Source: Flammeovirgaceae bacterium UBA2786
GTDB taxonomy: Bacteria; Bacteroidota; Bacteroidia; Cytophagales; Cyclobacteriaceae
Assembly (NCBI GenBank): GCA_002352225.1
Contig: DEIA01000011.1
Location: 14,798 to 78,797, forward strand
Direction of reading: 5' to 3'
DNA: 64,000 nucleotides
The notes under the pieces were generated by a model. The model worked only from the letters and a program-made list of their open reading frames with translations, was not told where the DNA came from and ran no database searches. The position numbers and the translations under genes were made by a program. Every line of letters begins with the position of its first letter. The stretch's first letter is position 1. Shown here piece by piece: positions 33,824 through 42,422 of the stretch.

Positions 33824-35010
33824 TACTCAAAAAAGCAAACCGAACCACCCACCCATGTTTTATCTTTATTAAATTTCACTCCAATCATCTCGCCCCGGCT
33901 AAGGCGCGCCAGGTTAGTGATTAGTTGGGGTCTGGACTCTCCTTCATTCCATAAAAACAATAACCGGATTTCTGTTTTCACTAATCCATCGGGGGCTTGA
34001 ATAACCGGTTCGTAATGTACCTTCCGTTGCAGCATAAAGTTCTTACGGTCGGCAGCCGGAATTGAATCCAGGTCGGATTTCGTTACATGAAAAATTACTC
34101 CGCTTCCGGAAAAAGAGAAAAGCGGTTTCAATACATAGTCACCAAGGTTATCTGGCCATGACTTGTATTCATTCAGAAATTTACATTCGGGTACCGCATC
34201 ACTTTGCACAAACGGCATCGTGTATTTACTAATATAAAAAAACCAGTTGGGATGCCCGGCCCATTCAACCTCTACATCTTCTGTAAGATGGAAATTTGTT
34301 TTCAGGTCTTTTTGTGCAAGTAATTCATCAAAAATTACGCGGTTGTAAATCCGGTGAACCGGAATTTCAACTCCATTTTTCTTATAGAATAACTTCTTGT
34401 TTCTGATAATAATATCCCCAATATGAACAGGAGCTATTCCTAAATGTTTTTGAGTAATTAAAAAATCGATAGCTGTGTTTTGTTTTAACGGATTTATTTC
34501 CAGCAGGATTACATTTTCCGGATTGTGCTTACCTACAATGGCCTGCCTGATTCGCTGCCAATACTCGGTTGAATTTAATCCAAAATGGAAATGTAGATTA
34601 TCAGGAATACGATAATGCTCTTTGAATTTATTTCCAAGAAAATCCTGATACCCAAACAAGGATGGAAATCCCTGCATTTCAATTAAGCGAGGAACACGCA
34701 CCCCATTCTCTGTACACACCGCAAAGTCCAGTGCAATAAATAATGTGTTTGCTGTTTCGTTTGGTACACGCAGGTTTTCGGGCAGAGCGCCCTGCATTTT
34801 GGTTTTGAAACCCGGCCGAACTATTACATCGATAATTTCATTGGCTGCTTTAAATAGCTTTTCACCAAATTCTTTCCCTACAAACACCGGGCTTTCGGCT
34901 ACCCGGAATGGAATTTTATAATTAAACTCCTGATCGAGGTCGTTTAGAAATTGTTGATAGCTATCAATCGAAAATTGTTGATTAAAAAACTGCCGGGCCT
35001 GGGGTATCAT
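33823..35010 (-). CDS. ATP-grasp-like ligase (possibly permuted), amidoligase operon
   Basis: 395 residues. The C-terminal 150 residues look like an ATP-grasp core: YVLKPLFSFSGSGVIFHVT (Lys and small-residue loop), FMLQRKVHYEPVI and TEIRLLFLWN. The N-terminal half has a conserved-looking VRVPRLIEMQGFPSLFGYQ. The layout recalls glutathionylspermidine-synthase-like or circularly permuted ATP-grasp proteins, which form amide bonds from carboxylates. The start overlaps the amidotransferase stop by four bases and the stop overlaps the next start by one base. The assignment rests on motif reading only. Confidence 0.6.
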   Translation of the reverse strand: MIPQARQFFNQQFSIDSYQQFLNDLDQEFNYKIPFRVAESPVFVGKEFGEKLFKAANEIIDVIVRPGFKTKMQGALPENLRVPNETANTLFIALDFAVCTENGVRVPRLIEMQGFPSLFGYQDFLGNKFKEHYRIPDNLHFHFGLNSTEYWQRIRQAIVGKHNPENVILLEINPLKQNTAIDFLITQKHLGIAPVHIGDIIIRNKKLFYKKNGVEIPVHRIYNRVIFDELLAQKDLKTNFHLTEDVEVEWAGHPNWFFYISKYTMPFVQSDAVPECKFLNEYKSWPDNLGDYVLKPLFSFSGSGVIFHVTKSDLDSIPAADRKNFMLQRKVHYEPVIQAPDGLVKTEIRLLFLWNEGESRPQLITNLARLSRGEMIGVKFNKDKTWVGGSVCFFE

Positions 35011-35846
35011 ACAATTACAGAGCTTAGGCGATTACGCAAGGCTGTCATTAAGAACCGCGGCACTACTGTAGAATACGTAAGCATAATTTTATCCGGATCA
35101 TTCAAATGATCAAGCATGCCCCAGTATTTATTTTCTCCATGCTTTTCAATTACCAGTTTTTTCTTGTCTTCGCGCAGTAGATACATGCGCATACCCACCG
35201 CATCGGCTTCCGGATGAAATTGCATGCCAACAATGGCTTCGTTAAACCGAATCGACATTATGGCCCGTTCCAGAATAATATGCGGCCTGAATTTTTCAAT
35301 ACATAATATTTCGCCACCAGAGGCTTGTATCTTTTTTATGTTGGGTTCTGTAATTTGATAATCGCGCGAATCGACTGCCCACAAAGGATCGCCCAGCGAA
35401 CGAAACAAAGGATCGTGATGGCCTGCGCTTGTTTTGTGCACAGGCATTACGCCAAATGATGTTGATTTTCTTTTTGAAACCTTTCCTAATTCATAATGGC
35501 GGCAAAAGATCTGAAAGCTGTGGCAGATAAGAAGTACATGTTTTTTGCTTTCAGGATTTGCCTGGTTGTATGCCATAATAGAATCCATTAAGGCAAAGTA
35601 TTTTTTCTCCCATATCGTGTCTGCGCTATCTAACGGACTTCCCGGGCCACCGGAAGAAATGTAAACATCAAAATTCAGATCGGGAACTTCGTCTTTAAGC
35701 CGAACATCAAATATTTTATAGTTTACCATCAAATGGCAATCGGCCTCAAATTCTTCAATTAACTGCCGAATGCCACGCATTCCTTCATTGGCCTGTCCTT
35801 CATATAAATCGAGAATGGCAATATTAATCTGAGTATCTGCTATCAC
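35007..35846 (-). CDS. Class I glutamine amidotransferase domain protein
   Basis: 279 residues from a GTG start. The class I triad is visible: C108 in LLICHSFQIF, H211 and E213 in MQFHPEADAVG. The oxyanion-strand segment SSGGPGSPLDS precedes it. The nucleophile elbow has Ser after His where many amidotransferases have Gly. It has no synthetase domain of its own, so it presumably supplies ammonia to, or hydrolyses gamma-glutamyl bonds made by, the adjacent GCS2 and ATP-grasp enzymes. It starts nine bases after the GCS2 gene. Confidence 0.85.
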   Translation of the reverse strand: MIADTQINIAILDLYEGQANEGMRGIRQLIEEFEADCHLMVNYKIFDVRLKDEVPDLNFDVYISSGGPGSPLDSADTIWEKKYFALMDSIMAYNQANPESKKHVLLICHSFQIFCRHYELGKVSKRKSTSFGVMPVHKTSAGHHDPLFRSLGDPLWAVDSRDYQITEPNIKKIQASGGEILCIEKFRPHIILERAIMSIRFNEAIVGMQFHPEADAVGMRMYLLREDKKKLVIEKHGENKYWGMLDHLNDPDKIMLTYSTVVPRFLMTALRNRLSSVIV

Positions 35847-35855
35847 GCTTTCGGG

Positions 35856-36953
35856 TTATAATCCTCGCAGGGTTTCATCGGTTATGTAATCGACTACTTT
35901 TTCTAAACTACCTGTTTCTTTATACACAGCTAGTTGGCGGTCGGCCCCGGTTCCCTGCTCTAATATGGTGCGAATATAATTGATTGCCTTGCGGCTGCCA
36001 AGTTCATCTACTACATCATCGATAAACTCTAACAACTCCAGAATAAGTCCACGCGTGTCCAGTTCTACCTGTTTGCCAAAATCTATAAGCTTTCCGTCAA
36101 GACCATACCGTGAAGCACGCCATTTGTTTTCATTAATTAGTGCCCGCGTGTACAAAATAAAACTCATGTTTTGCAACCGTAATTTATAAAGCTTTACCAC
36201 CAATGCCTGGAATACTGCGGTAATGGCAATGGTTTCTTCTACGCGCATGGGCACATCGCAAATACGAAATTCAATTGTATCAAAAAACGGATGTACGCGT
36301 ACATCCCACCAGATTTTTTTTGCGTTATCGATACAGTTGGTTTGAATAAGCAGGTTTACATAGTTTTTAAAATCATCCCAGTTCTCGAACCTATCGGGTA
36401 TACCCGTACGTGGAAACTTATCAAAGACTTTTGTACGAAAAGACTTAAATCCGGTATTACGCCCCTCCCAGAAAGGCGAGTTGCAACTGAGGGCATACAC
36501 ATGTGGTAAAAAGTAGCGCACCGTGTTTTGAATATGAATAGCCATATTCTTGTCTTTGATACCTACATGCACATGTAATCCAAAAATAAGATTAGAACGG
36601 GCAGCCTCCTGCATTTCCTGCACAATCTCATCGTACCGTGGATTGGGTGTAATCAATTGCTTGCTCCAGTGCGAAAAGGGATGGGTACCCGAAGCTCCGA
36701 TCTTTAATCCAAGCGTACCTGCCACTTCGCTAACTACTTTGCGCAACGTTGCAATTTCTTGATAGGCCTGCGTAACATCTTTACAAATGCCGGTACCTAC
36801 TTCCACTACTGCCTGGTGCATTTCGGCTTTTACACTATCATTCCCTACATGTGCAGCCAACTCTACTATTTTTTGATCGTGCGAAGTAAGCTCCCGCGTG
36901 TGCGGGTCAATTACCATGTACTCTTCTTCAACACCCAGTGTAAAACTCTCCAT
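35856..36953 (-). CDS. Carboxylate-amine ligase, GCS2/YbdK family
   Basis: 365 residues, full length. The glutamine-synthetase-like fold is shown by LGVEEEYMVIDPHTREL (metal-binding Glu residues 9-11), ASGTHPFSHW, FGLHVHVGIKDKN and VRVHPFFDTIEFRICD. Relatives such as E. coli YbdK have weak glutamate-cysteine ligase activity, and other members make unusual amide bonds. It lies between an ATP-grasp gene and an amidotransferase gene, so it is likely the first or central ligase of a small-molecule pathway. Its substrates are unknown. Confidence 0.92.
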   Translation of the reverse strand: MESFTLGVEEEYMVIDPHTRELTSHDQKIVELAAHVGNDSVKAEMHQAVVEVGTGICKDVTQAYQEIATLRKVVSEVAGTLGLKIGASGTHPFSHWSKQLITPNPRYDEIVQEMQEAARSNLIFGLHVHVGIKDKNMAIHIQNTVRYFLPHVYALSCNSPFWEGRNTGFKSFRTKVFDKFPRTGIPDRFENWDDFKNYVNLLIQTNCIDNAKKIWWDVRVHPFFDTIEFRICDVPMRVEETIAITAVFQALVVKLYKLRLQNMSFILYTRALINENKWRASRYGLDGKLIDFGKQVELDTRGLILELLEFIDDVVDELGSRKAINYIRTILEQGTGADRQLAVYKETGSLEKVVDYITDETLRGL

Positions 36954-36980
36954 AAGCCAACAAAGAATTAAATCGTATAA

Positions 36981-38000
36981 TTATTTTTTAGAAGATTTAG
37001 GTTTTGATTCTTTAGCCGAAACTTTAGCCACCTTTGGTTTTACCTGGCCTGCTTCAAATGAAGCTACTGAACTGGTAATAAACGTTCCCCACGTAAGGTT
37101 GTCTTTGCCGGGTTTTTGAATTTGTGCACGTTCCACAGCTATTTTAGCAGCGTGCTCTACTACCCAGTCAAAATTTTCCTGGCCTACCGATGTTACCTCT
37201 GCATCGGGGGCAGGGTTACAAAAATCTATGGCATATGGAACCCCATTGCGCACGGCCAGCTCTACAGTATTAAAATCGTACCCAAGCGCATTACATAAAT
37301 CCAAAACATAATCGTGCACCTTCTTTAATAATTTTTCTGATGCCGGGCCATTGTTGCTTTGATACCGAAGATGATGCGGGTTGCGCGGTTCATATTGCAT
37401 AATGCGTACATACTTTCGGCCCAGGCAATAGCATCGGAAATAATCTTCGAAGATAATTTCTTCCTGCAGCATCATCACCAACTGACCGGTTTCTGCATAG
37501 GCTTTAAAGAAATCATCCTTGTTATTGAGTTTGTACACACTCTTCCAGCCACCACCGGCATGGGGTTTCATGTATGCCGGCCAGCCAATGTGGTCGAATA
37601 TTTTTTCCCAGCTAAGCGGAAATTTCAGATTGCTAAAAGATGCTTCGCCTGTATCGGTTGGGCGTTCGTGCGAGGGAAGGATTACCGTTTTGGGCACGGG
37701 TACACCAATCTTTACGGCTAATGCGTTGTTAAAAAATTTCTCATCTGCGCTCCACCAAAATGGATTATTAATTACAGCAGTACCCGATATGGCAGCGTTT
37801 TTTAAATAGGCCCGGTAAAAGGGAACGTCTTGCGAGATACGGTCTATGATAACTGCAAATTCTGTTGGTTCGGCCTGGCTCACCATGTCTACTTGCACAG
37901 GTTCGGCTTTAATGTCTTTTAATCCCATTTTATTAATGCGCTCTACAAATGCATCCGGAAAAGAGCGTTCCATACCGTGCAGAATTCCAATCTTTTTCAT
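36981..38000 (-). CDS. RimK-like ATP-grasp ligase
   Basis: 339 residues. The ATP-grasp features are K145 with the glycine loop PHAGGGWKSVYKL (149-151), and the metal-binding strand pair VELAVRNGVPYAIDFCNPAP with E247, D259 and N262. The family joins a carboxylate to an amine through an acyl phosphate. The last 25 residues are a Lys/Ser-rich tail (KVSAKESKPKSSKK), not part of the fold. It lies 34 bases after the hydrolase gene and 27 before GCS2, all on one strand. Confidence 0.85.
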   Translation of the reverse strand: MKKIGILHGMERSFPDAFVERINKMGLKDIKAEPVQVDMVSQAEPTEFAVIIDRISQDVPFYRAYLKNAAISGTAVINNPFWWSADEKFFNNALAVKIGVPVPKTVILPSHERPTDTGEASFSNLKFPLSWEKIFDHIGWPAYMKPHAGGGWKSVYKLNNKDDFFKAYAETGQLVMMLQEEIIFEDYFRCYCLGRKYVRIMQYEPRNPHHLRYQSNNGPASEKLLKKVHDYVLDLCNALGYDFNTVELAVRNGVPYAIDFCNPAPDAEVTSVGQENFDWVVEHAAKIAVERAQIQKPGKDNLTWGTFITSSVASFEAGQVKPKVAKVSAKESKPKSSKK

Positions 38001-38034
38001 GTGTACTGGTTTTTTGGTTCAACTTATTTTTTAA

Positions 38035-38745
38035 TTATCGGATAAGAGAAAGGTAATGCGGAAACATTTCGCGCCACGCGGGCCAATCGTGAGGTGCATT
38101 CTGGCGAACATCTAACCAATAGTTAACTCCCTTGTTCTGAAGGATGTTGGCCATCTTTACGTTTGCATCCCAGCACATATCGTGTGTGCCTGTACCCAGT
38201 ACTACGTACATATCGGCAAAGAATGGGTTGCTTGCACTGGGTATAAAATCAAGTGGATTATTAAAATACACATTATCATCGTAGTAGCCATCCAGCTGAT
38301 CTTTAATATCGAAAGCTGCTCCCATATTAAATACATATTTTACTACTTCAGGATGTTTGAACGCAAAGTTAGTTGCATGATACCCACCAAAGCTACAGCC
38401 GGCTGTGGCTACCCGCCTTACGCCCGTTTCGTGTTGGGCAAGGGGCACAAGCTCCTCTAACAGCATCAAATCGTACCAGATATGATTGCGAACTCGGTCG
38501 GCCGGATGGATGTTTTTGTTATACCAACTCGTTTCGTCAATGCCATCTACACAATAAATTTTTACCAGGCCTTCGTCTAAAAACCACGCTACGCTATCAA
38601 TCAATTTAAAATCTTTGTTCTCGTTATAGTGCCCCATTGAAGTGGGAAATAAGATTACCGGATACCCGCGTGTACCAAAACTTAACACTTCAATATCGCG
38701 GCTAAGGCGGGGAGAATACCATTTATGATAATGTTCGTGCGGCAT
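38035..38745 (-). CDS. Alpha/beta-hydrolase esterase-like protein, first gene of the amidoligase operon
   Basis: 236 residues. The nucleophile elbow AGCSFGGYHA places Ser at 118, and the catalytic His is H219 in NAPHDWPAW. The N-terminus (YHKWYSPRLSRDIEVLSFG) matches the esterase group often placed in COG4947. It has no signal peptide, so it is cytoplasmic. As the first gene of the six-gene operon it may release or trim the product of the ligases. A second esterase starts 94 bases away on the other strand. Confidence 0.82.
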   Translation of the reverse strand: MPHEHYHKWYSPRLSRDIEVLSFGTRGYPVILFPTSMGHYNENKDFKLIDSVAWFLDEGLVKIYCVDGIDETSWYNKNIHPADRVRNHIWYDLMLLEELVPLAQHETGVRRVATAGCSFGGYHATNFAFKHPEVVKYVFNMGAAFDIKDQLDGYYDDNVYFNNPLDFIPSASNPFFADMYVVLGTGTHDMCWDANVKMANILQNKGVNYWLDVRQNAPHDWPAWREMFPHYLSLIR

Positions 38746-38838
38746 AGGCTGGTAAAGTTCTTATTTTTGGGCTGGTAATTTTCTGTTGAAAATCGGAAAT
38801 GCCTTTTAAAATAACTATCTAATTTAATTATTTCATTC

Positions 38839-39663
38839 TTGCCGCAGGTTGCACACTATCATCTCGAGAAACTTACCGATATACACTCTAAGCTACTGGC
38901 ACGCGACACTGTGGTGGATATTCTGCTTCCATCAGATTATGCCAAAACCGATAGCCTATACCCACTTTTGATCTTAAATGATGGCCAGGACAGTGAACGC
39001 ATTGGCCTTAAGAAAACGGTTGAGCAACTGGTGCACAGACATGAAATTGAAGATATTATTATTGTGGCTGTGCATGCAGGCGACCGCATGCAGGAATACG
39101 GGGTGGCTGCACGATCTGATTTTAAGAAAAGAGGAGGCAAAGCTAAAGACTATACACGGTTTATTATTACCGAGTTAATTCCTTACCTGGAATACCGTTA
39201 CCCGGTTTCAAAACAAGCCGCGCAGCGAGCCATTGCCGGATTTTCGCTGGGTGGGCTTTCCGCTCTGGATATTGCATGGCACAATGAATATTTTGGTAAG
39301 ATTGGCGCTTTTAGCGGATCTTTCTGGTGGCGTAAGCGCGATTCCTCCAGTCGGTTTTACTCCGAACATTACGATCGTATTATGCATCAGCAAATCCGGA
39401 AAGGAAAATACCGGCCAGGATTAAAATTCTGGTTTCAAACCGGGCTGCTCGATGAGCAGAGTGATCGGAACAAAAACGGGGTAATTGATTCTATTGACGA
39501 CACCTTAGACCTGATCGTGGAATTAACTAAAAAAGGGTATCGCCCCTTTCATGATATCCAATACCTTGAACTACCCGATGGCGCACATGATTTGCCCACC
39601 TGGGGTCGTACCTTGCCAACGTTTTTGAAGTGGGCTTTTGGAACTACTAAACCTGTAAAATGA
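38839..39663 (+). CDS. Esterase of the Fes/IroE (putative esterase) family
   Basis: 274 residues with a TTG start, the only plausible start in frame. Motifs: YPLLILNDGQD, then AIAGFSLGGLSALDIAWH with nucleophile S136, and ELPDGAHDLPTWGRTLP with the catalytic His. Family members hydrolyse siderophore or other esters. It diverges from the amidoligase operon, and that operon also starts with an esterase, so both probably serve the same pathway. It overlaps the HAD gene by four bases. Confidence 0.83.
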   Translation: MPQVAHYHLEKLTDIHSKLLARDTVVDILLPSDYAKTDSLYPLLILNDGQDSERIGLKKTVEQLVHRHEIEDIIIVAVHAGDRMQEYGVAARSDFKKRGGKAKDYTRFIITELIPYLEYRYPVSKQAAQRAIAGFSLGGLSALDIAWHNEYFGKIGAFSGSFWWRKRDSSSRFYSEHYDRIMHQQIRKGKYRPGLKFWFQTGLLDEQSDRNKNGVIDSIDDTLDLIVELTKKGYRPFHDIQYLELPDGAHDLPTWGRTLPTFLKWAFGTTKPVK

Positions 39664-40277
39664 CAACCGTTAACACTATTGTATTTGACCTTGGTGCCGT
39701 ACTAATCGATTGGAATCCCCGACATCTCTATCGTAAAATTTTTAAAACCGAAGAAGAAGTAACCTGGTTTTTGGAAAACATTTGCACGCACGATTGGAAC
39801 GAGAAACAAGATGCAGGTAGGCCTTTCGAAGAAGCTACTAATGAATTGCTTGCAAAATTTCCGGCATACGAAATTCCCATTCGCGCCTGGTACGGTCGTT
39901 GGCAGGAAACCATCAGTGGCCCCATTCAGGGCACGGTTGACATACTTACGCAGATGCGCGACTCTAAAAGGTTTAAACTTTATGCCCTCACCAATTGGTC
40001 GGCCGAAACATTTCCATGGGCTTTAGAAAAGTTTGAGTTTCTCTCGTGGTTTGATGGCATCGTGGTTTCGGGCCATGAAAAAACCCGCAAACCATTTCCT
40101 GAATTTTTTCAGATTTTGTTTGATCGGTATACCATTAACCCTGCACAAGCCTTATTTATTGACGACAGCCAGCGCAATATTAATGGGGCAATGGAGGTGG
40201 GGCTGCCGGGCATTCATTTTCAATCGCCCGAACAATTAAAAACAGAACTTATTAAAAGAGGTATTCTTATTTCTTAA
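39660..40277 (+). CDS. HAD-superfamily hydrolase (subfamily IA)
   Basis: 205 residues. Motif I is VFDLGAVLIDW (Asp nucleophile), motif II is YALTNWSAETF, and motif III/IV are KTRKPFPEFFQ and LFIDDSQRNINGA. The cap is helical (about residues 18-85). DxG in motif I instead of DxD matches the YihX/haloacid-dehalogenase-like branch acting on sugar phosphates or similar. It overlaps the esterase gene by four bases, so they form a two-gene operon divergent from the amidoligase cluster. Confidence 0.87.
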   Translation: MTTVNTIVFDLGAVLIDWNPRHLYRKIFKTEEEVTWFLENICTHDWNEKQDAGRPFEEATNELLAKFPAYEIPIRAWYGRWQETISGPIQGTVDILTQMRDSKRFKLYALTNWSAETFPWALEKFEFLSWFDGIVVSGHEKTRKPFPEFFQILFDRYTINPAQALFIDDSQRNINGAMEVGLPGIHFQSPEQLKTELIKRGILIS

Positions 40278-40321
40278 TTGTAACATTTGATTTGATAAAC
40301 TGACCTCCCAATAGTAAAACT

Positions 40322-41071
40322 ATGAAACATTTTTTTCGCACTGTTTTGTTAGCCATGTTATTTGTTACCTGTAAATCATCTGTAGAAAATAAGGTTGATT
40401 TAATTGCGCTTACCCAGCAAATAGTTGGTGTGTACGAAGCCTCGTTGCCCTGCAATGGCTGCATTAGCATCGAATATCAGTTAGAGCTGGAATCTGACTC
40501 TACATTTATTGAACATATCTCTTACCTGGGTAACCCCGATGGGAATTACGAAGTACATGGTAAGTGGGGTATTGAAAGCGATTCTTTAATTACACTTTAT
40601 CCGGGCCGGTTAGCGTATAAAATAAAAGCAAATGCAAATGGAAGTTTAACCATTACCGATGCCATTGAAAATCATCTTGAAAGTCAACCTGCTATTTTAG
40701 AACGATTAGGAACCGTTCAAAAAACAGATGCAGCTGTTTTACTTAACGATATCTGGGTACTGGAAGCAATTGATCAGACGGAGGTAGCCGAAGCTGATTA
40801 TGACCACGAACGCCCACGACTGGAATTTCAAAAAGCTGAGGGAAAAGTGACGGGCACCACCGGTTGCAATCAATTAATGGGAACCTACACAACACAAGGC
40901 AACAACATTGCTTTTGGTCCAATGGCCCTTACTAAAAGAGCTTGCCCCGGTAATCTTGAAGATCAATTTATTCAAGCTCTGCATGAAGTATCTGGCTTTA
41001 CGATTGCAAACCTGAAACTGTACCTGCTATCCGGCAGCGCAGAGAAATTGCGATTCAGAAAAGTAGATTGA
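40322..41071 (+). CDS. NlpE-like/META-domain lipoprotein
   Basis: 249 residues. The signal ends in LFVTC with lipidated C17. Residues about 35-125 resemble the N-terminal domain of the copper/envelope-stress lipoprotein NlpE (GVYEASLPCNGCISIEYQL, with the CxxC pair C44/C47). Residues about 140-249 form a META domain (WVLEAI, VTGTTGCNQLMGTY, MALTKRACPG). The fusion suggests an envelope stress or metal-linked role in the periplasm. It is a single gene. Confidence 0.85.
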   Translation: MKHFFRTVLLAMLFVTCKSSVENKVDLIALTQQIVGVYEASLPCNGCISIEYQLELESDSTFIEHISYLGNPDGNYEVHGKWGIESDSLITLYPGRLAYKIKANANGSLTITDAIENHLESQPAILERLGTVQKTDAAVLLNDIWVLEAIDQTEVAEADYDHERPRLEFQKAEGKVTGTTGCNQLMGTYTTQGNNIAFGPMALTKRACPGNLEDQFIQALHEVSGFTIANLKLYLLSGSAEKLRFRKVD

Positions 41072-41080
41072 TTATTTTTT

Positions 41081-42310
41081 TTAAGCCAGTATTACGCTTT
41101 CAATTATATCGCAACATTCGTGAATCTGTTCTTCGGTAATCACCAAAGGAGGCGCCAACCGGATAATGTTACCATGTGTAGGCTTGGCCAGTAAACCCTT
41201 CTCCGCAAACTTCAGGCAAAGATTCCAGGCCGTTTCACTTTCGGAACTGTCGTTTACCACAATAGCATTCAGTAGTCCTTTGCCCCGAACTAACGTAATG
41301 AGTTTGGTTTTTTTCATTAGCTCCTTCATGCGATTGCGAAATATATCGCCTAATCGATTGGCATTATCAGCCAGGTTTTCATCTTTTACTACTTGTAATG
41401 CCTCAACCACAACAGCAGCAGCTAACGGGTTTCCTCCAAATGTTGAACCATGCTCGCCCGGTTTAATCACCAGCATAATATCATCATCGGCCAATACTAC
41501 CGAAATGGGTAGCACTCCGCCAGACAGTGCTTTGCCCAATATGAGCAAATCAGGTCTTACTTCTTCGTACGCGCTGGCTAACATTTTACCCGTACGCGCA
41601 ATACCTGTTTGAATCTCATCCATCATCAGCAACACGTTATGTTGCTTACATAAATTTGCAGCCGCTTTTAGGTAGCCGTCTTTGGGTACATACACTCCTG
41701 CTTCGCCTTGAATGGGCTCAATCCACAAGCCGCATACATTTGGATTACCTAATGCTTTTTGCAGTGCAACAACATCATCGTAATCGATAATTTCAAAGCC
41801 TGGCATAAATGGGCCAAATCCCTTTCTGGCCGATGGATCGCTTGATGCTGATATAATGGTAGTGGTGCGGCCATGAAAATTTTTGTGTGCTACTACAATT
41901 ACAGCCTTGTTGTCTTCTATTCCTTTTTTGGTGTAGCCCCATTTACGGGCCAGCTTAATGGCTGTTTCGTTTGCCTCGGCCCCGCTGTTCATAAACAGGG
42001 CTTTGTCATATCCAAATGTATCGCACACGTATTTTTCAGCCACACCAAGTTTATCGTTATAAAAAGCCCGCGAAGTAAGTGTTAGTTCTTTGGCTTGTTC
42101 AATCAGCGCATTTATTATTCGCGGATGGCAATGCCCCTGGTTTACGGCACTATATGCAGAAAGGAAATCGTAATAGCGTTTGCCCTCCACATCCCACAAA
42201 AAAACCCCTTCGCCTCGGGTAAGTACTACCGGCAAGGGATGGTAGTTATGCGCTCCAAATTTTTCTTCTAAATCTATCGCCTCCTGGCTGGATGTAATTG
42301 TGCTTACCAT
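41081..42310 (-). CDS. rocD: Ornithine aminotransferase
   Basis: 409 residues, class III PLP aminotransferase. It converts ornithine and 2-oxoglutarate to glutamate semialdehyde and glutamate. Seen: FLSAYSAVNQGHCHPRI, MNSGAEANETAIKLARKWGY, LMMDEIQTGIARTGK (PLP-binding Asp), the Lys in LLILGKALSGGVLP, and EHGSTFGGNPLAAAV. The match to ornithine aminotransferases (with KGIEDNKAVIVVAHKNFHGR) is close. It is a single gene, convergent with the META gene. Confidence 0.94.
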   Translation of the reverse strand: MVSTITSSQEAIDLEEKFGAHNYHPLPVVLTRGEGVFLWDVEGKRYYDFLSAYSAVNQGHCHPRIINALIEQAKELTLTSRAFYNDKLGVAEKYVCDTFGYDKALFMNSGAEANETAIKLARKWGYTKKGIEDNKAVIVVAHKNFHGRTTTIISASSDPSARKGFGPFMPGFEIIDYDDVVALQKALGNPNVCGLWIEPIQGEAGVYVPKDGYLKAAANLCKQHNVLLMMDEIQTGIARTGKMLASAYEEVRPDLLILGKALSGGVLPISVVLADDDIMLVIKPGEHGSTFGGNPLAAAVVVEALQVVKDENLADNANRLGDIFRNRMKELMKKTKLITLVRGKGLLNAIVVNDSSESETAWNLCLKFAEKGLLAKPTHGNIIRLAPPLVITEEQIHECCDIIESVILA

Positions 42311-42368
42311 AACCGCAAATTTTAATTACCAAAGATAAAAAATTATAGGCAAGGACTAAGCACTTAGT

Positions 42369-42400
42369 TTTGTAACCACCCCTCCAATGCACTACCTTTG
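42369..42400 (+). promoter_or_regulatory. Bacteroidota-type promoter of the RmuC-like gene
   Basis: TTTG at 42369-42372 and TACCTTTG at 42393-42400 lie 20 bases apart, matching TTTG/TAnnTTTG exactly. The start of transcription, near 42407, falls after an upstream ATG at 42387. This decides for translation from the ATG at 42423. Confidence 0.75.
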
Positions 42401-42422
42401 GTCATTATTTTTTAAACTACGT

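Noticed and set aside
38746..38838. Shared divergent promoter between the two esterases
   Set aside because: The interval has no clear TTTG/TAnnTTTG pair on either strand, so no promoter is called.
42387..42422. Upstream ATG as start of the RmuC-like gene
   Set aside because: It falls inside a perfect TTTG-N20-TACCTTTG promoter, so the ATG at 42423 is preferred.
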